Below, one piece after another: positions 23,976 to 34,606 of a stretch of DNA of 44,019 nucleotides; the stretch's first letter is position 1; each line of letters starts with the position of its first letter. Position numbers and translations under genes: made by a program. Under the pieces are notes generated by a model. The model made no database searches. It had not been told where the DNA came from and worked only from the letters and a program-made list of their open reading frames with translations. The DNA comes from Nemertoderma westbladi (Eukaryota; Xenacoelomorpha; Nemertodermatida; Nemertodermatidae), in assembly GCA_032718475.1 (NCBI GenBank), contig JAUCBJ010003753.1:1-44019 (forward strand). Reading direction: 5' to 3'.

Positions 23976-24531
23976 TTGGTTGGGTTTCTTGGGTGGGTAG
24001 GGTCAGTGGCAATGGCGACTGGCAGATCGAAGGGGGAATGGAGGAATTTCCTTCAGTTTAGGGATGTTGTTCTAAAAGTGGGGAATCTTGCTAATGACAT
24101 GGTTTTTCTGACTTGCTGTAGTGATTCTGGTGTGGTGGGTGCCACGGTTCCTAGCCTTCAAGGTACCTCCCTCTTGCCCATTCGCTGAACCGGAGGCAGT
24201 ATTAGCCTTCCAGCGATGTTTGTTAAACACAACCATCACTTGGAAGGTCATGGAGCTGAAGGCCACGGAGGACCGAGTGGAAGGTGCCAATCATCACCTT
24301 GCCTCTCATCTGGCAGACCTGAATCTACTTAAGGAAGTCATTCACCTGGCCAACTACTGGTGTGAAGGTGAGTTTAGGTGGTGGGCTGGGAGCCAAGGGA
24401 CTCCCTTACTAAACGTTAGTGGCACAGTTCGGTGTGAGGATGGAATAGTACTACCTGAGATTGTTGAATTGGTGTTCAGTCAACCACATCATGATACACC
24501 ACAGCGAGCCGAATACATGTTGGCTGACTGA
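23976..24531 (+). other. Unexplained plus-strand ORF pair inside the element
   Basis: The plus-strand frames 23976-24188 and 24121-24531 can be read as one coding region with a single frameshift near 24160-24190. The second part holds a helical stretch (WKVMELKATEDRVEGANHHL) and ends PHHDTPQRAEYMLAD-stop inside the right inverted arm. That ending has a direct counterpart in the left arm on the opposite strand (PHHDALRRAQYTLAD-stop). The shared peptide suggests both arms contain the end of the same ORF. I do not recognise the rest, and it may be noise. Confidence 0.4.
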
Positions 24532-24947
24532 CTGGCGTAAATTGTTTAAAAATTTCAAAGTAATTGCTAGACACCATTGCAGCCAGTCTTGCAAAATCTT
24601 GAAATGTATTACATTCAAACATGCAAGCCTGTTATCAACAAGCAGAAATCTGATTAGCGCAAGTTTGTTGTGCTGTGTTGCTTCCCATTTCTTGGTTACC
24701 TACCTTACAGAACTTTCTTCATCTCAATACCCATTCCTTCTCCCTTTGTGAATTTTTCTCTACATTTCCTGTCTTGGCTTCCTGAGATGCCTTCAGCTGC
24801 GCGGCGAAACCTAGCTGATCACTGATTGCACACAACGTCTAAGTCTTGTTGCTTTTTAGTTTTTTTTACATACTTTTTGGTACTAACAACACACAAACCG
24901 GTAAGGTTTTTGACTTAACGTGCTTGATAAATAAATATAATTCGTAG
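24470..24947. repeat. Right inverted arm of the Penelope-like element
   Basis: This is the inverted partner of 21924-22312. It is longer because of insertions, including a segment at about 24570-24700 not clearly present on the left. Confidence 0.75.
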
Positions 24948-25270
24948 TGCCAATAGTCATAATCGATGTACATTGTTAACATGCTGTTTCTACGTACATG
25001 CTGGTGCTTTACCTGCGGTTGGCTAGTAGGCCTACCGTGTAGCACTTTATGTAGCTAAATCGACAAAACTGAAACTAAACTTCACAGAAGACAATTTTTG
25101 AGCTGTCTACAGTAGGCCTACATGTACTGGCAGCGCACAATAGGTCTAACCACAAAGCTCTGGGTACTGCATGAGTATCAGCCGTAGCTTTCTCACCTGA
25201 CGTATAAAGGATTCCTACCTGCCATTACAATTTTTCTTACATTGCTTGTGTGAATTTCTCTTACCTGCCT

Positions 25271-25276
25271 TATAAA
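25271..25276 (+). promoter_or_regulatory. Candidate TATA box of the beta/gamma-crystallin gene
   Basis: TATAAA lies 135 bp before the ATG, which would place transcription start at about 25300 and give a 5' UTR of about 110 bp. A second TATAAA at 25203-25208 is an alternative. Position is the only evidence. Confidence 0.35.
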
Positions 25277-25410
25277 TTCGCTGCCAATTCCTCCCGAGTT
25301 ACATAATATAGTTGGCCTAATACAGTAATTATTAATTTTGATGATTAAAATACAATTTACAAGAATTTCAAATCAATTCAATTCATTCTATTGGGGTAAT
25401 TTGTTGCAAT

Positions 25411-25622
25411 ATGGCAATAAATTCACTTCTACTTATTGCCTTGGTAGTCAGTATGAGCTGCGCTACAGCTGCAGACACCACCTGTCAGCCTCTCATAGAG
25501 CTCTATCCAGATGACAACCTCGTTGGAGAGAAAGTGGTAATATCTTCCAAAACCAACACGATGCAGTTAGTTGCTCTAAACATGAATGATGCAGTTGGTT
25601 CAGTCGACGTAAAGTGTGGCAC
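25411..25622 (+). CDS. Secreted beta/gamma-crystallin, exon 1 (gene 25411-37100)
   Basis: First of four exons (25411-25622, 27656-27810, 30055-30205, 36980-37100). They join in phase to 639 nt and 212 aa. Residues 1-21 are a signal peptide (INSLLLIALVVSMSCATAA), so the protein is probably secreted. Four Greek-key motifs follow, making two crystallin domains. Motif 1 lies here (LIELYPDDNLVGEKV ... NDAVGSVDVKCG). Proteins of this fold are structural and often calcium-binding. Motifs 1 and 3 keep NDAVGS and NDVTKS, close to the N/D-N/D-x-x-S/T-S calcium clamp but with G or K at the fifth position, so binding is uncertain. The donor is AC/GTAAGT, leaving phase 2. The next in-frame codon past the donor is TAA, so splicing is required. 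Introns of 2.0, 2.2 and 6.8 kb are full of transposons. The family call is firm; the exact role is unknown. Confidence 0.9.
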
Positions 25623-25774
25623 GTAAGTTCCAATAATCTAATAATAAATTATTTCGGTATTTGATTAGTATAATTAGTGAAATATAATAAAATTAGTTAT
25701 TAATTGATATTTATGGAGCCCCACTAACACTTATACACTTAAACTTATTTTACAATAATATGTGATGGTGATTC

Positions 25775-25973
25775 GAAGTTTTATGGAGATTCCTCCAGGG
25801 TGACACACTTACACCATCTTATTCATAATTGTGTTGGACTATATGGCAATATGGCATGTCCTTAGGTCATCATAATGATGATAGGGGTAATGGTAATGGT
25901 AACACTAAAAGTCGAGAAAATCCAGCCAAGTACCTAAGTGATCTAGACTTTGCTGATGACTAAAGAGTGCTCT
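25775..25973 (+). mobile_element. RTE-like relic, 5' half (interrupted)
   Basis: A plus-strand, stop-ridden copy of the RT segment from the TEPFEV/LQGDTLAPFLF region to the F-A-D-D box (reads CTAGACTTTGCTGATGAC then TAA). It is cut by the minus-strand insertion at 25974 and resumes at 26962. Confidence 0.85.
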
Positions 25974-26961
25974 TTACTACTACTACTTCTAGGATCGGCA
26001 TGCTGCATTGCAGCTGCATTTTTAAGAATGCTGTGCCGGCTTGTCGACAAAATTTCACCATCACAACTCCCTATCACCCATGATATTTGCTAGATCACCC
26101 ACATGTTCAAGGCCTGTGTCCTTTAGGATGCGTCTCAAGAAATTCATGGGCTGTCCATCAGGCTGCCAAAGCACAAGATTATGCACTGGATGGTCCTCAC
26201 GGCGAAAGCAATGTCCTGCAAAGTGGAGGCGGCTTTGTTCTAGTGTCAAGCTTAGTGGAGCCAATGAGATACCTCCAATGTTATATAGTGTCTGGTTGGA
26301 GATGTGTGCATTGTACTTGACACAGTGAAACCGACGTAGCATTCTTGTGAATGTGCCATCCAGAGATTTGGTGTCCTCAGCAGTTAGAGCCCAGCATGGA
26401 CTCCTATAGAGGAGTACTGGAACTACTGCTGCTCTAAATAATCGGACCTTAAGTTTCCGATTAAATCTCGGTGACTTCCAAATCCTGGCAAGCCTATTCA
26501 AGGCTGCCCATGCCTTTCCCTTACGTATTCGAAGGTCCTCACCTGACTTCCGGATCCATGGTCCCAGGTAACAGAAGTCGTCCACATGCTCAAGCATACC
26601 ATCCTTTGAGCTTATGCTCATCCAGTCAGAGACTTGCTGAGGACTTTCAAGGTTAACTGTCGAAATTTTGGTCTTTTTGGAGTTAATAAAAAGACCAACA
26701 CTAGAAGCAGCATGTTCCAATGAGCTGAGGAGCCGTTGGCCTCCCTCTAGTGATTCTGAGAGAACTCCTAAGTCATCAGTAAAGTCTACAGTCTCAGTTA
26801 GGTACATGGCAGGATTTCCTTGAGTTCTGGAGCCAGTAGGTGGAGTTACCTTCACCCCATCATCATTATGATGATCTAAAGACATGTGTACAACATAGTC
26901 AACCCCAATTATGAACAAGAATGGTGCAAATGTGTCTCCCTGGAGGACTCCCCATAACTCT
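25974..26961 (-). mobile_element. 5'-truncated RTE-like retrotransposon with target-site duplication
   Basis: A 988-bp minus-strand copy. Its 3' end lies at the left: a (TAG)n tail, then the terminal segment GGATCGGCATGCTGC. The encoded stretch (about 26918-26061) runs from the post-LQGDT region (FIIGVDYVVHMSLDHHNDDG) through FTDDLGVLSES to NRKLKVRLFRAAVVPVLLY and the C-terminal RLHFAGHCFRREDHPVHNL. The catalytic FADD is FTDD here. GAGTGCTCT flanks it on both sides (25965-25973, 26962-26970). It is 5' truncated just inside the RT domain, as expected of target-primed reverse transcription. Confidence 0.93.
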
Positions 26962-27335
26962 GAGTGCTCTCCAAATCATTATATGGAGCGCAATGGCTAC
27001 TCAGGTTATTAGAACAGGCTGCTTTTAGTGTTGGTCATATTGTTAACTTCAAGGAGACCAAAATGTTGACAGTTAAATTTTAAAGTCTAAAGTGAAACTC
27101 CTCAGAAAATGTCTGATCATATGGCATAATATCAATGGAGGGTATGCTTGAGCATGTGGACAATTTCTGTAACCTGGGATCATGGATCTGGAAGTCAGGT
27201 GAGGCCCCTCGAAAATGTAAGGGTAAGGCATGGGCAGCATTGAATGGGCTTTGCAGGATTTGGAAGTGACACAGAATACACCAGAAACTGAAGGTATGAT
27301 TATTCAGTCAACAGTAGTACCAGTACTACTACTGC
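26962..27335 (+). mobile_element. RTE-like relic, 3' half (interrupted)
   Basis: Continuation of the relic that ends at 25973: ACAGGCTGCTTTTAGTGTTGGTC, then the segment for CYLGSWI and the KGKAWAALNRL stretch, with many substitutions. It fades near 27335. Confidence 0.8.
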
Positions 27336-27655
27336 TCAATGTAGTCATTTTCTACCAATTTTGTTAAGCCAGAATAGCATCTCATGAGCAACTTTAATGC
27401 AGCAGGCGGATTATGGAGATATCGAATTGTTTACAAAGTGTAGTTTACTATAGTCTCCGATCTAGTACCACAAGTCCCAGCTACTGCCACGAGCCCCTAG
27501 CTACTACTACACCACTACAGTCCTCGCTACCATGAGTCATAGGTAGCACAAGATCAAGAGTTTTATATGATTGACACCTAATCATAGTACACTGCAAATC
27601 TAAAAATTTTGGGTTAATTCTGGAACATAATTAATATTTGCAATTCTATTTCTAG

Positions 27656-27810
27656 ATGGATACTTTACGAACACGAGTTTGACGGGGTTTATGATATTCT
27701 AGAACCAGGGAGCTATTCATCCGATCTCCTGTCTACTTCTCAGATAATGAGCTCTCTGAGATTCATACCACCACACGGAATCATGTTATTCTCTAGGGAT
27801 TACTACACTG
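27656..27810 (+). CDS. Beta/gamma-crystallin exon 2
   Basis: The acceptor TTCTAG/A is preceded by a pyrimidine-rich stretch, and the donor is ACTG/GTACGC. Joined in phase to exon 1, it reads T-WILYEHEFDGVYDILEPGSY, the classic second Greek-key start (W-x-LYE, F-x-G, L-x-x-G-x-Y). It then reads SQIMSSLRFIPPHG and the beginning of motif 3 (IMLFSRDYYTG). It ends in phase 1. No frame is lost at either junction. Confidence 0.88.
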
Positions 27811-28260
27811 GTACGCAACCCCAATATTCTTTTAGATAACAGTACATTTATAGAGCCAGTAGTGTTCATATTCATCCCAACACACAGAATTATATTATTC
27901 TCTCAGCCTTACTGCAAAGGTATGGAACCCCAATGTGCTATTAGATAATAGTACATGTATAGAAAAAGTAGTGTTCATATTCATATCAACACATGGAATT
28001 ATAATATTTCCTCAGCCATATAATAGTTATTGCTGTATTCTGATTCCGGTATTGTAGGATGCCAGTATGTAATACATGTGGTCTTACAAAAACCAGTCTC
28101 CCACGATTTGGTTTAAGGGAAAGAGTTTGATAAGGGTGTCATCAAGATATAGGTAGAGGGTCCCTGGATTATAATGCTTCGGTACTTAGCGGTACTGAAT
28201 CCCGAAGTCAACTGTACTCCTCAAATCGAGCAGCTATTGATGTCAATGTGTCTTCCTGCA
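27811..28260. other. Intron 2, left part, unique
   Basis: This contains a local duplication of exon-2-edge sequence. TTATAGAGCCAGTAGTGTTCATATTC near 27850 and a similar segment near 27960 both carry ACACA-GAATTAT-like text resembling the exon 2 phrase CACGGAATCATGTTATTCTC. No gene is seen. Confidence 0.4.
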
Positions 28261-28289
28261 TAGCTTCCATCTTAGCCTCTCAGAATTGA

Positions 28290-29290
28290 ATAGAAGATCA
28301 CCTCAGTGAGGCGGATAAAAGAAAGGAACGAATGGAGTCTAATCTAGTCAATTTCCAAATGGAGCTAACAATGCTAAACATCCATGTCTTCTGGGTTGAA
28401 GACTCAAATAACGCAAATACGATTAGAGAATGTTGAGTTAAAAAAGCACCAGTTTGAACGAGAACAAGAATAAACTGCTATAAATTAGCTGAACCGAAAC
28501 AAGATAAGCATGTCCTACAAGAATCCTTCAATAACCAGCAGCACTTCTGTGAATCAGTCGACTTTTCTCAACGTGCTCGAAATGTAATAATCTTAGGTTT
28601 GTCAGAAAAGGATACCATCACAAACTCTACGGATGACGAGTCGAAAACATCTATGGTTTTTAAAGCTATTGGTTTCCCCGATCTTGATGACACTTTCAGG
28701 AGGCCGGGAGATGCAACAAAACTAAAATGTCGCCCAATATTAGTAACACTTGGACCAAAAACTCCTGATCGATATGTTATACTGGTGGCATCGAAGTTGC
28801 TTAAAAGTAACTCTGATCTAGCAACCGTCTATATAAAAAAGGATACTCATCCTGGGATTCGCAAGGAATTCCAGCGTTTAAACAACGTTGTAACGGTAGA
28901 GAAGGAGAAACCCGAAAATATCGGCAGAGCTGTTGTTTTAGACTATAAATCACGAACAGTTACTATTGATAACTCACACATCAATTCTTTCCATTGGGGT
29001 TTTAAAACTCGCACCACAAGAAGTTTATACTAAAACTGTTATCGTGGAATATTGCCAGTGTAACGAATAAATGTGAATTTGAGGCTGTACTTAGTTCATT
29101 TGGTAAATATGATTTAAGGAAGTTAAATTGAATTATACGGTGCCAGGATTTGTAGTGTTCCACAGGGGAGGCCACCGGGGAGGCGACGTGATATTGCTGA
29201 ATGATTCATTGTATTATCCCAAATTATCTGTGAGAGAGGAGGTTGACTGGTGTTCTATACAGCTTTCAATACTACCTGATATTTGTTTTT
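28290..29290 (+). mobile_element. CR1/L2-type element fragment: ORF1 and start of endonuclease
   Basis: Bases 28320-29033 encode an ORF1-like protein. A broken coiled-coil part comes first, then RARNVIILGLSEKD, a central CRPILVTLGPK / YVILVASKLLK segment and the end VVLDYKSRTVTIDNSHINSF. This order resembles RNA-binding ORF1 proteins of invertebrate CR1/L2-group retrotransposons. Directly after it another frame reads LSWNIASVTNKCEFEAVLSSFGKYD, then VPGFVVFHRGGHRGGDVILLND, the N-terminal part of an APE-type endonuclease. Similarity stops near 29290. The element is therefore missing its 3' part, the opposite of the usual 5' truncation. It lies in intron 2 of the crystallin gene. Confidence 0.7.
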
Positions 29291-30054
29291 GTTTTCTTTA
29301 AAAGTCTCTAAACGCTATACAAATAATTTTTAAGTATTAGTAATAACTTAATTTAGTCACTAATTTAAAATATAAAAAAAATAGTAAAAAAATAAGTAAA
29401 AAAAGTAAAATACGTTTGTGAACTATATTTTTGTTTGATGGACAGCTATTGTATATTTATGTCTCCAGAGTAACTGTAATACTATTCCTGCGGTGCTATA
29501 TTTATCTTTGCCTGCTATATTTATGTTAAACTAATTGCATTTATGTGTCTGTTTCTTTGTTGCCGTCAATAAATTATATATATAGTGACTGTAGTAGTGT
29601 ACTCTGTCATTTATTGGACTGGGACTTTTAGGTGTTGGGTTGTACAAACCGGTATTCGATGATTAGGCCTCTATTTGAATGACCAACTATTATATTTCTC
29701 CAATTCACTTAACATATTGGACGAGTTCTTCCACTTACTGATTCTGTGCCAGATCCTAATGATAATAATTTCCACCCCTAACAATTAAACAAAAATAATT
29801 ATTATATACAGCTGTGAACAACAACCCACCAACAACGTGTCCCAGGTTTTAAGGTTAAGTGTGTGTTTGGAGAAACGATCAAGAATATAATAATTTTCAA
29901 AGTATATTGTCAAAAATAATTAAATAGAATGGTTTGCTTGTAACAATCGGATGCCCCCACCCACCTGTGGGGGGCGGGGTTTCATTTGATTGCGTCGGAA
30001 GTCATATATCTGCCAACTTTACGCCTCTTTTACAATTTATCCTTATTGTTGTAG
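29291..30054. other. Intron 2, right part, no element recognised
   Basis: AT-rich unique sequence. Near 29950 a short C-run and G-run (CCCCCACCCACCTGTGGGGGG) can form a hairpin just upstream of the exon 3 acceptor. Confidence 0.4.
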
Positions 30055-30205
30055 GATCTATTCTACAGACCTGCAACACTCCCCTAATCACAGTTGATGA
30101 GGATGAATTTTCCAGGTGTAGCATCCCAGACCTTGGAGTTTACGACTTCAACGACGTCACGAAGTCTCTAATCATAACTGGGAACTTCCCATGGAAGGCC
30201 TGGAG
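30055..30205 (+). CDS. Beta/gamma-crystallin exon 3
   Basis: The acceptor is TTGTAG/GA and the donor is GGAG/GTAATA. In phase it reads GSILQTCNTPLITVDEDEF, SRCSIPDLGVYDFNDVTKS and LIITGNFPWKAW. This finishes the third Greek-key motif, longer than usual, and opens the fourth. An alternative acceptor at CTACAG a few bases later gives an immediate frame break, so I reject it. Two cysteines here could pair with those of exon 1 in a secreted protein. Confidence 0.85.
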
Positions 30206-30347
30206 GTAATAACATAAAATATACGGAAATATTATACAATGTTATAATTTATATTATACTGGTCAGTAAGAAGAAAACTTGAATACAAAACCGGCAGATT
30301 TACATGTTGTTTAGATGGAGATAGCACACATATTTGTGGTCCCATCC

Positions 30348-33300
30348 CTACTACTACTACTAGGATCGGCATGCTGCATTGCAGCTGCATTTTTAAGAAT
30401 GCTGTGCCGGCTTGTCAACAAAATTGCACCGCCACAACTCCCTATCACCCATGACATTTGCTAGATCATCCGCATCTTTAAGGCCAGTGTCCTTTAAGAT
30501 GCGTCTCAAGAAAGTCATGGGCTGTCCACCATGCTTATTCACTCCATGAGGCTGCCAAATTACAAGATTATGCACTGGCTGGTCCTCACGGCGAAAGCAA
30601 TGTCCTGCAAAGCGGAGGCGATTTTGTTCTAGTGTCAAGCTTGGGGGAGCCAATGAGACACCTCCAATGTTATATAGTGTCTGGTTGGAGATGTGTGCAT
30701 TGTACTCGACACAATGAACCCGGCGTAGCATTCTTGTGAATGTGCTATCCAGAGATTTGGTGTCCTCAGCAGTTAGAGCCCAGCATGGACTCCCGTAGAG
30801 GAGTACTGGAGCTATTGCTGCTCTAAATAATCGGACCTTAAGTTTCCGATTAATTCTCGGTGACTTCCAAATCCTGGAAAGCCTATTCAAGGCTGCCCAT
30901 GCATTTCCCTTACGTATTAGAAGGTCCTCACCTGACTTCCGGATCCATGATCCCAGGTAACAGAAGTCGTCCACATGCTCAAGCATACCATCCTTTGAGC
31001 TTATGCTCATCCGATCAGAGACTTGCTGAGGACTTTCAAAGTTAACTGTCAGAATTTTGGTCTTTCAGCAAAGTCTAGATCAGTTAGGTACTTGGCAGGA
31101 TTTCCTCGACTTCTGGAGCCAGTAGGTGGAGTAATCATCACCCCATCATCATTATAATGATCTAAGGACATGCGTAGAACATAGTCAACCACAATAATGA
31201 ACAAGAATGGTGCAAGTGTGTCTCCTTGGAGGACGCCCCATAACACTTCAAATGGTTCTGTGTCACCGTCAACAGTAGACACAAATGTTGTCGAACCATC
31301 GTATACTGATCTGATTGCTGCAATAATTTCGTCAGGAAAACCATATAATGAAACTATGCTGAACATACGTGAGCGAGAGACTGAATCAAAGGCCTTGAAG
31401 AAGTCAACAAAGATAACAGCCAGATGCCTGTCTTTCTTTTTTGATAACTCTTCAATTATCCTTCTAAGTGCCAAAATGGGCTCCATGGTCCCACGACATT
31501 TACGGAACCCATTCTGATTTCCACGGAGCAGTCTCTCAATGGGATTCCTGATGCGATTTAATAGAATCCTATTGTATAGCTTTGCAGCAATCGAGATCAA
31601 TGAGATTCCCCGAAAAGAACCATAGAGTGTTAGGTTACCCTTCTTGGGAACTGGCACCAACTTATTTGTTTTCATTTCTTGTGGGACTCTAGTTGTTCGG
31701 TACATGTCTACTATGATGGGATAGATTAGCTTTAAACACTCAGGTATTTTAAAGACCTTTCAAAGTCTTTTCAAAGTGGGCTTTACAACCATTGAGGCGA
31801 TCGGCTGGTGATTCAGCCTTAACCTTGGTGGTTGGTTGGCTTTTCCGCCCAGTAAGCAGATTGATCGATTTCCATGCCTGGGATGATTGCCTGCTGTCGT
31901 CAGCATCATTGATGGCATCAACCTGTTGGTTTATTAGATTCTGTAGATTAGCAGAGTACTGCCTGTTCAGAGACCTAGATGCAGCCTTAACTGCATTCAT
32001 GGCCGCTGTAGTCTGTTTGAGTCGGGACTCTTTCTGCGTCTTATGAAGGTCATTTCGGCACTTCTGAATTTTGTTGTCAGTCCAGGGGGCCCTTTTCCTG
32101 TTTCGAGGGTATATGATACAGGAACTGTTTCTGCAGCTGCTAACTTAACTGCTTCTGTAAAGGCAGTATAGCCCTCACAGTGATCTGCCGCCTCAGAGGC
32201 AAGAGCCTCATACCTGTTGCTCAGCTGTAGTGTGAAGCTGGATCTCACACTTGGCTGTTGCAACAGAGAGGACCAGTCATGCCGCGGCAAGGCAGATTTC
32301 GTTGTTCTGCTAGCACGCAGACTAAGTCTTACCTTGGCCACAATAAGGCGGTGATCACTGGAGAAGGGTCGAAGTGTAAATGCATTACAGTCTTGTATAG
32401 AGCTCCTGTATTTCCTACGAAACAGAATATGGTCTATCTGGGACTTGTGACCACTGGGTCCATTATGAGTCCATAGCTTTCCAGTTCGCTTCTTGAACTG
32501 GGTTCCAGCCGAAAACAATCCATTTCCAGAGATAAAATCCTGAAGATGGACAGAATTTCGGTTAACACTATTGCTATAGACCCAGGGCGATGTAGGTGAT
32601 TAATGCAGACTTGCATTAAAGTCTCCTAGGAATGTTAAGAATGCATGCTGATCCACTCCATCAGTAGCTGCTTGTAGATTGTGGTAGAAATTTTCCACCT
32701 CCTCTACAGGGGCAACACTAGTTGGAGAGTAGCACACAATCAGAACCACCTTAGGAAACTTCTTAGCCAGTCTTCCAGAACATGAGAAGTGGCAACGGAT
32801 GATGCGGTTAGAGATTTGGTCTATTTTGTCCAATGCTGCATGTGCAGTTGGATTCATCAATAGACCAATTCCACCATTGCCACTATCATCTGCTGACGCG
32901 AGGGCGAGTCGCCAACCGCACCCCATGTCCTTAATCAGAACCTCATCAGTCTGTCCAGTCTGCATTCGGTGCTCTTGAACACCCACTGCGCTAAGAGAAA
33001 GCTTATCTGCCAAGGCAGTCAGCTCACCTTGTCGCATTGGGGACCCGAGTGTTAGGGTGTTTACTGAGGCTAGTCTTGTGACTTGCCTCAGATTCACCAA
33101 TGGCTTTGTTGGTCGGGGTGGAACATGAGAGTAGCCTCCAACTCCAGAATCCCTCTCCCCATCACAATCTGGCCTTCCTGGTGACCCCGGGTTTGGGCCA
33201 GAAAGGTCATCAGGAAAGGGACTCAAATAATTGTTGGCTGCTCTCTCTCCAGTAGGGGGTGAGACAGGCAGCCGGTCAGGAGTTAACTGACGCCTGTGAG

Positions 33301-33890
33301 GCCGATTGTGTCCGGTAATTCCACTGGCCTCTAGTGGCCGGACCTCCGCATTGCTAATGTAATCCATAGTGGGGGTTGGGGGGTGCTTTTTGCCGAGTCA
33401 GCTCTCGGGGCAAATACCACACCCTGGTTTGCCATTCCACAGGGTGGGTGTCGCAATGGAGTCAGATATGAGGCCCATCACCCATATCTACTCTGGCACA
33501 CATGACCCACCATTGGCTGTTGCAGCTCATCTGCTGGGTCATGCCCTGTACCCTTGCTGCCAGGTGCAGGTCGCAGTGAAGTGCTCTCAGAGTGGACATG
33601 AGAACACTCTACTCCTGACCAGCCATTGGTAGATCACCATCTGCCTGGTCAGGCCATATACCCCTGCAGCCAAGTATATGGGTCCTTAATCCAGGACAAA
33701 GGGCGTCCTTATCCCAGAACGAAGGGGGTCCTAGTTACAGGACCAGATTTGCCCTAGTAAGAGGGTCTATGCAGCTACAGGTGGCACCTCCTTTATGCTG
33801 CATGGAGGTGGCAAGTTTTCTTGATCAATGACCTAGAATACCTGACCTGACCCAATCCCACTATCCAACTGCATCAGGATTTCATCACAC
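30348..33890 (-). mobile_element. Near full-length RTE-like retrotransposon, broken
   Basis: About 3.5 kb on the minus strand. The 3' (TAG)n tail is at 30348-30362 and a GC-rich 5' UTR lies at about 33370-33890. From 33367 downward comes an APE endonuclease: GVQEHRM, then LGDFNASL (32610), a TAA stop after it, then SQIDHIL and SSDHRLI (32300-32430). An RT follows: GSFRGISLI, QNGFRKCRGT, FVDFFKAFDSV, LQGDTLAPFLF, then LDFAE where FADD should be. The C-terminal CYLGSWI to HCFRREDQ part follows. Two internal deletions exist compared with the copy at 39.7 kb: one near 31750 (about 150 bp before the RT) and one near 31065 (about 115 bp, removing the second catalytic Asp and RT motif 6). It is not functional. 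Clade RTE-like is inferred from the very short 3' UTR and triplet tail. Confidence 0.92.
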
Positions 33891-33892
33891 CT

Positions 33893-34085
33893 GTGTACTT
33901 TGGCAGCCTCATGGAGAAAATAAGCACGGTGGACAGCCCATAACTTTCTTGAGACACCTCCTAAAGGACACTAGCCTTGAAGATGTGGATAATTTTGCGA
34001 AAGTCATCGGTAATATAGGGAGTTGTGACCGCACTAATTTGTTGATAAGCCGGCATATCATTCTTAAACGCTGCGTTGTAGAGTA
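33893..34085 (+). mobile_element. RTE-like 3' fragment, plus strand
   Basis: This matches the C-terminal segment after HNIVLWQPHG (TGTACTTTGGCAGCCTCATGG) through the terminal NVMGDRELW region, heavily mutated. It abuts the 5' end of the minus-strand copy 30348-33890. Confidence 0.8.
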
Positions 34086-34140
34086 TGCCAATTGTGGATT
34101 GCACGGTGGTGGCTTTAATAATAATTTTGTTAAGTTATAG

Positions 34141-34340
34141 TAATTCAGTTCTTCGACTCAGTGTCTCGCTCACGTATGTTCAGCATACTTTCATTAATTA
34201 CGGGATTTCTGATGAATTTATTGCAGCAATTATATCATTATATGATAGTTCGACGAGATTTGTGTCTACTGTTGATGGTGACACAGAACCATTTGAAGTT
34301 ATGGGGAGTCCTCCAGGGTGACACATTACCACCGTCTTAT
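34141..34340 (+). mobile_element. RTE-like RT fragment, plus strand
   Basis: This matches the FDSVSRSRMFSILS to TEPFEV-(G)-PPG part of the RT, ending at the LQGDT region with a frameshift. It is a separate copy from 33893-34085, because it lies downstream yet encodes a more N-terminal part. Confidence 0.8.
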
Positions 34341-34606
34341 TTCCACCGTCTTACGCTATCGCTACTGATGACTAATGCTTGCACTATTTCTTGATTCTAT
34401 TTCTGTTTCTTGCTTGTTATTTAATTGAATCATAATCTATGCCAAATTAATACTGTATATTAGGGATTAGGGATTTATAGAGATATATAGATATTATTGA
34501 TATTAGTAATATTAGCTATTATTACTATTATTATTACTATTACTGTTAGCAGAACTAGAATTATGGTTTCAAATTCTGGAATACAAAATAATTAGATAGT
34601 TAGTAA

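Larger units (their letters stand above)
21924..24947 (-). mobile_element. Penelope-like element with inverted terminal arms
   Basis: This is a decayed minus-strand Penelope-like retroelement (RT plus GIY-YIG endonuclease) flanked by long inverted arms at 21924-22312 and about 24470-24947. The arms match across many blocks, for example GCTGACTGACTGGCG (right) against CGCCAGTCAGTCAGC (left), and the AAAGCAACAAGAC region. They have diverged, with insertions in both. Terminal pseudo-LTRs in inverted orientation are known for Penelope-like elements. An alternative is two copies of one family lying head to head, with the right one lacking its RT. Confidence 0.75.
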
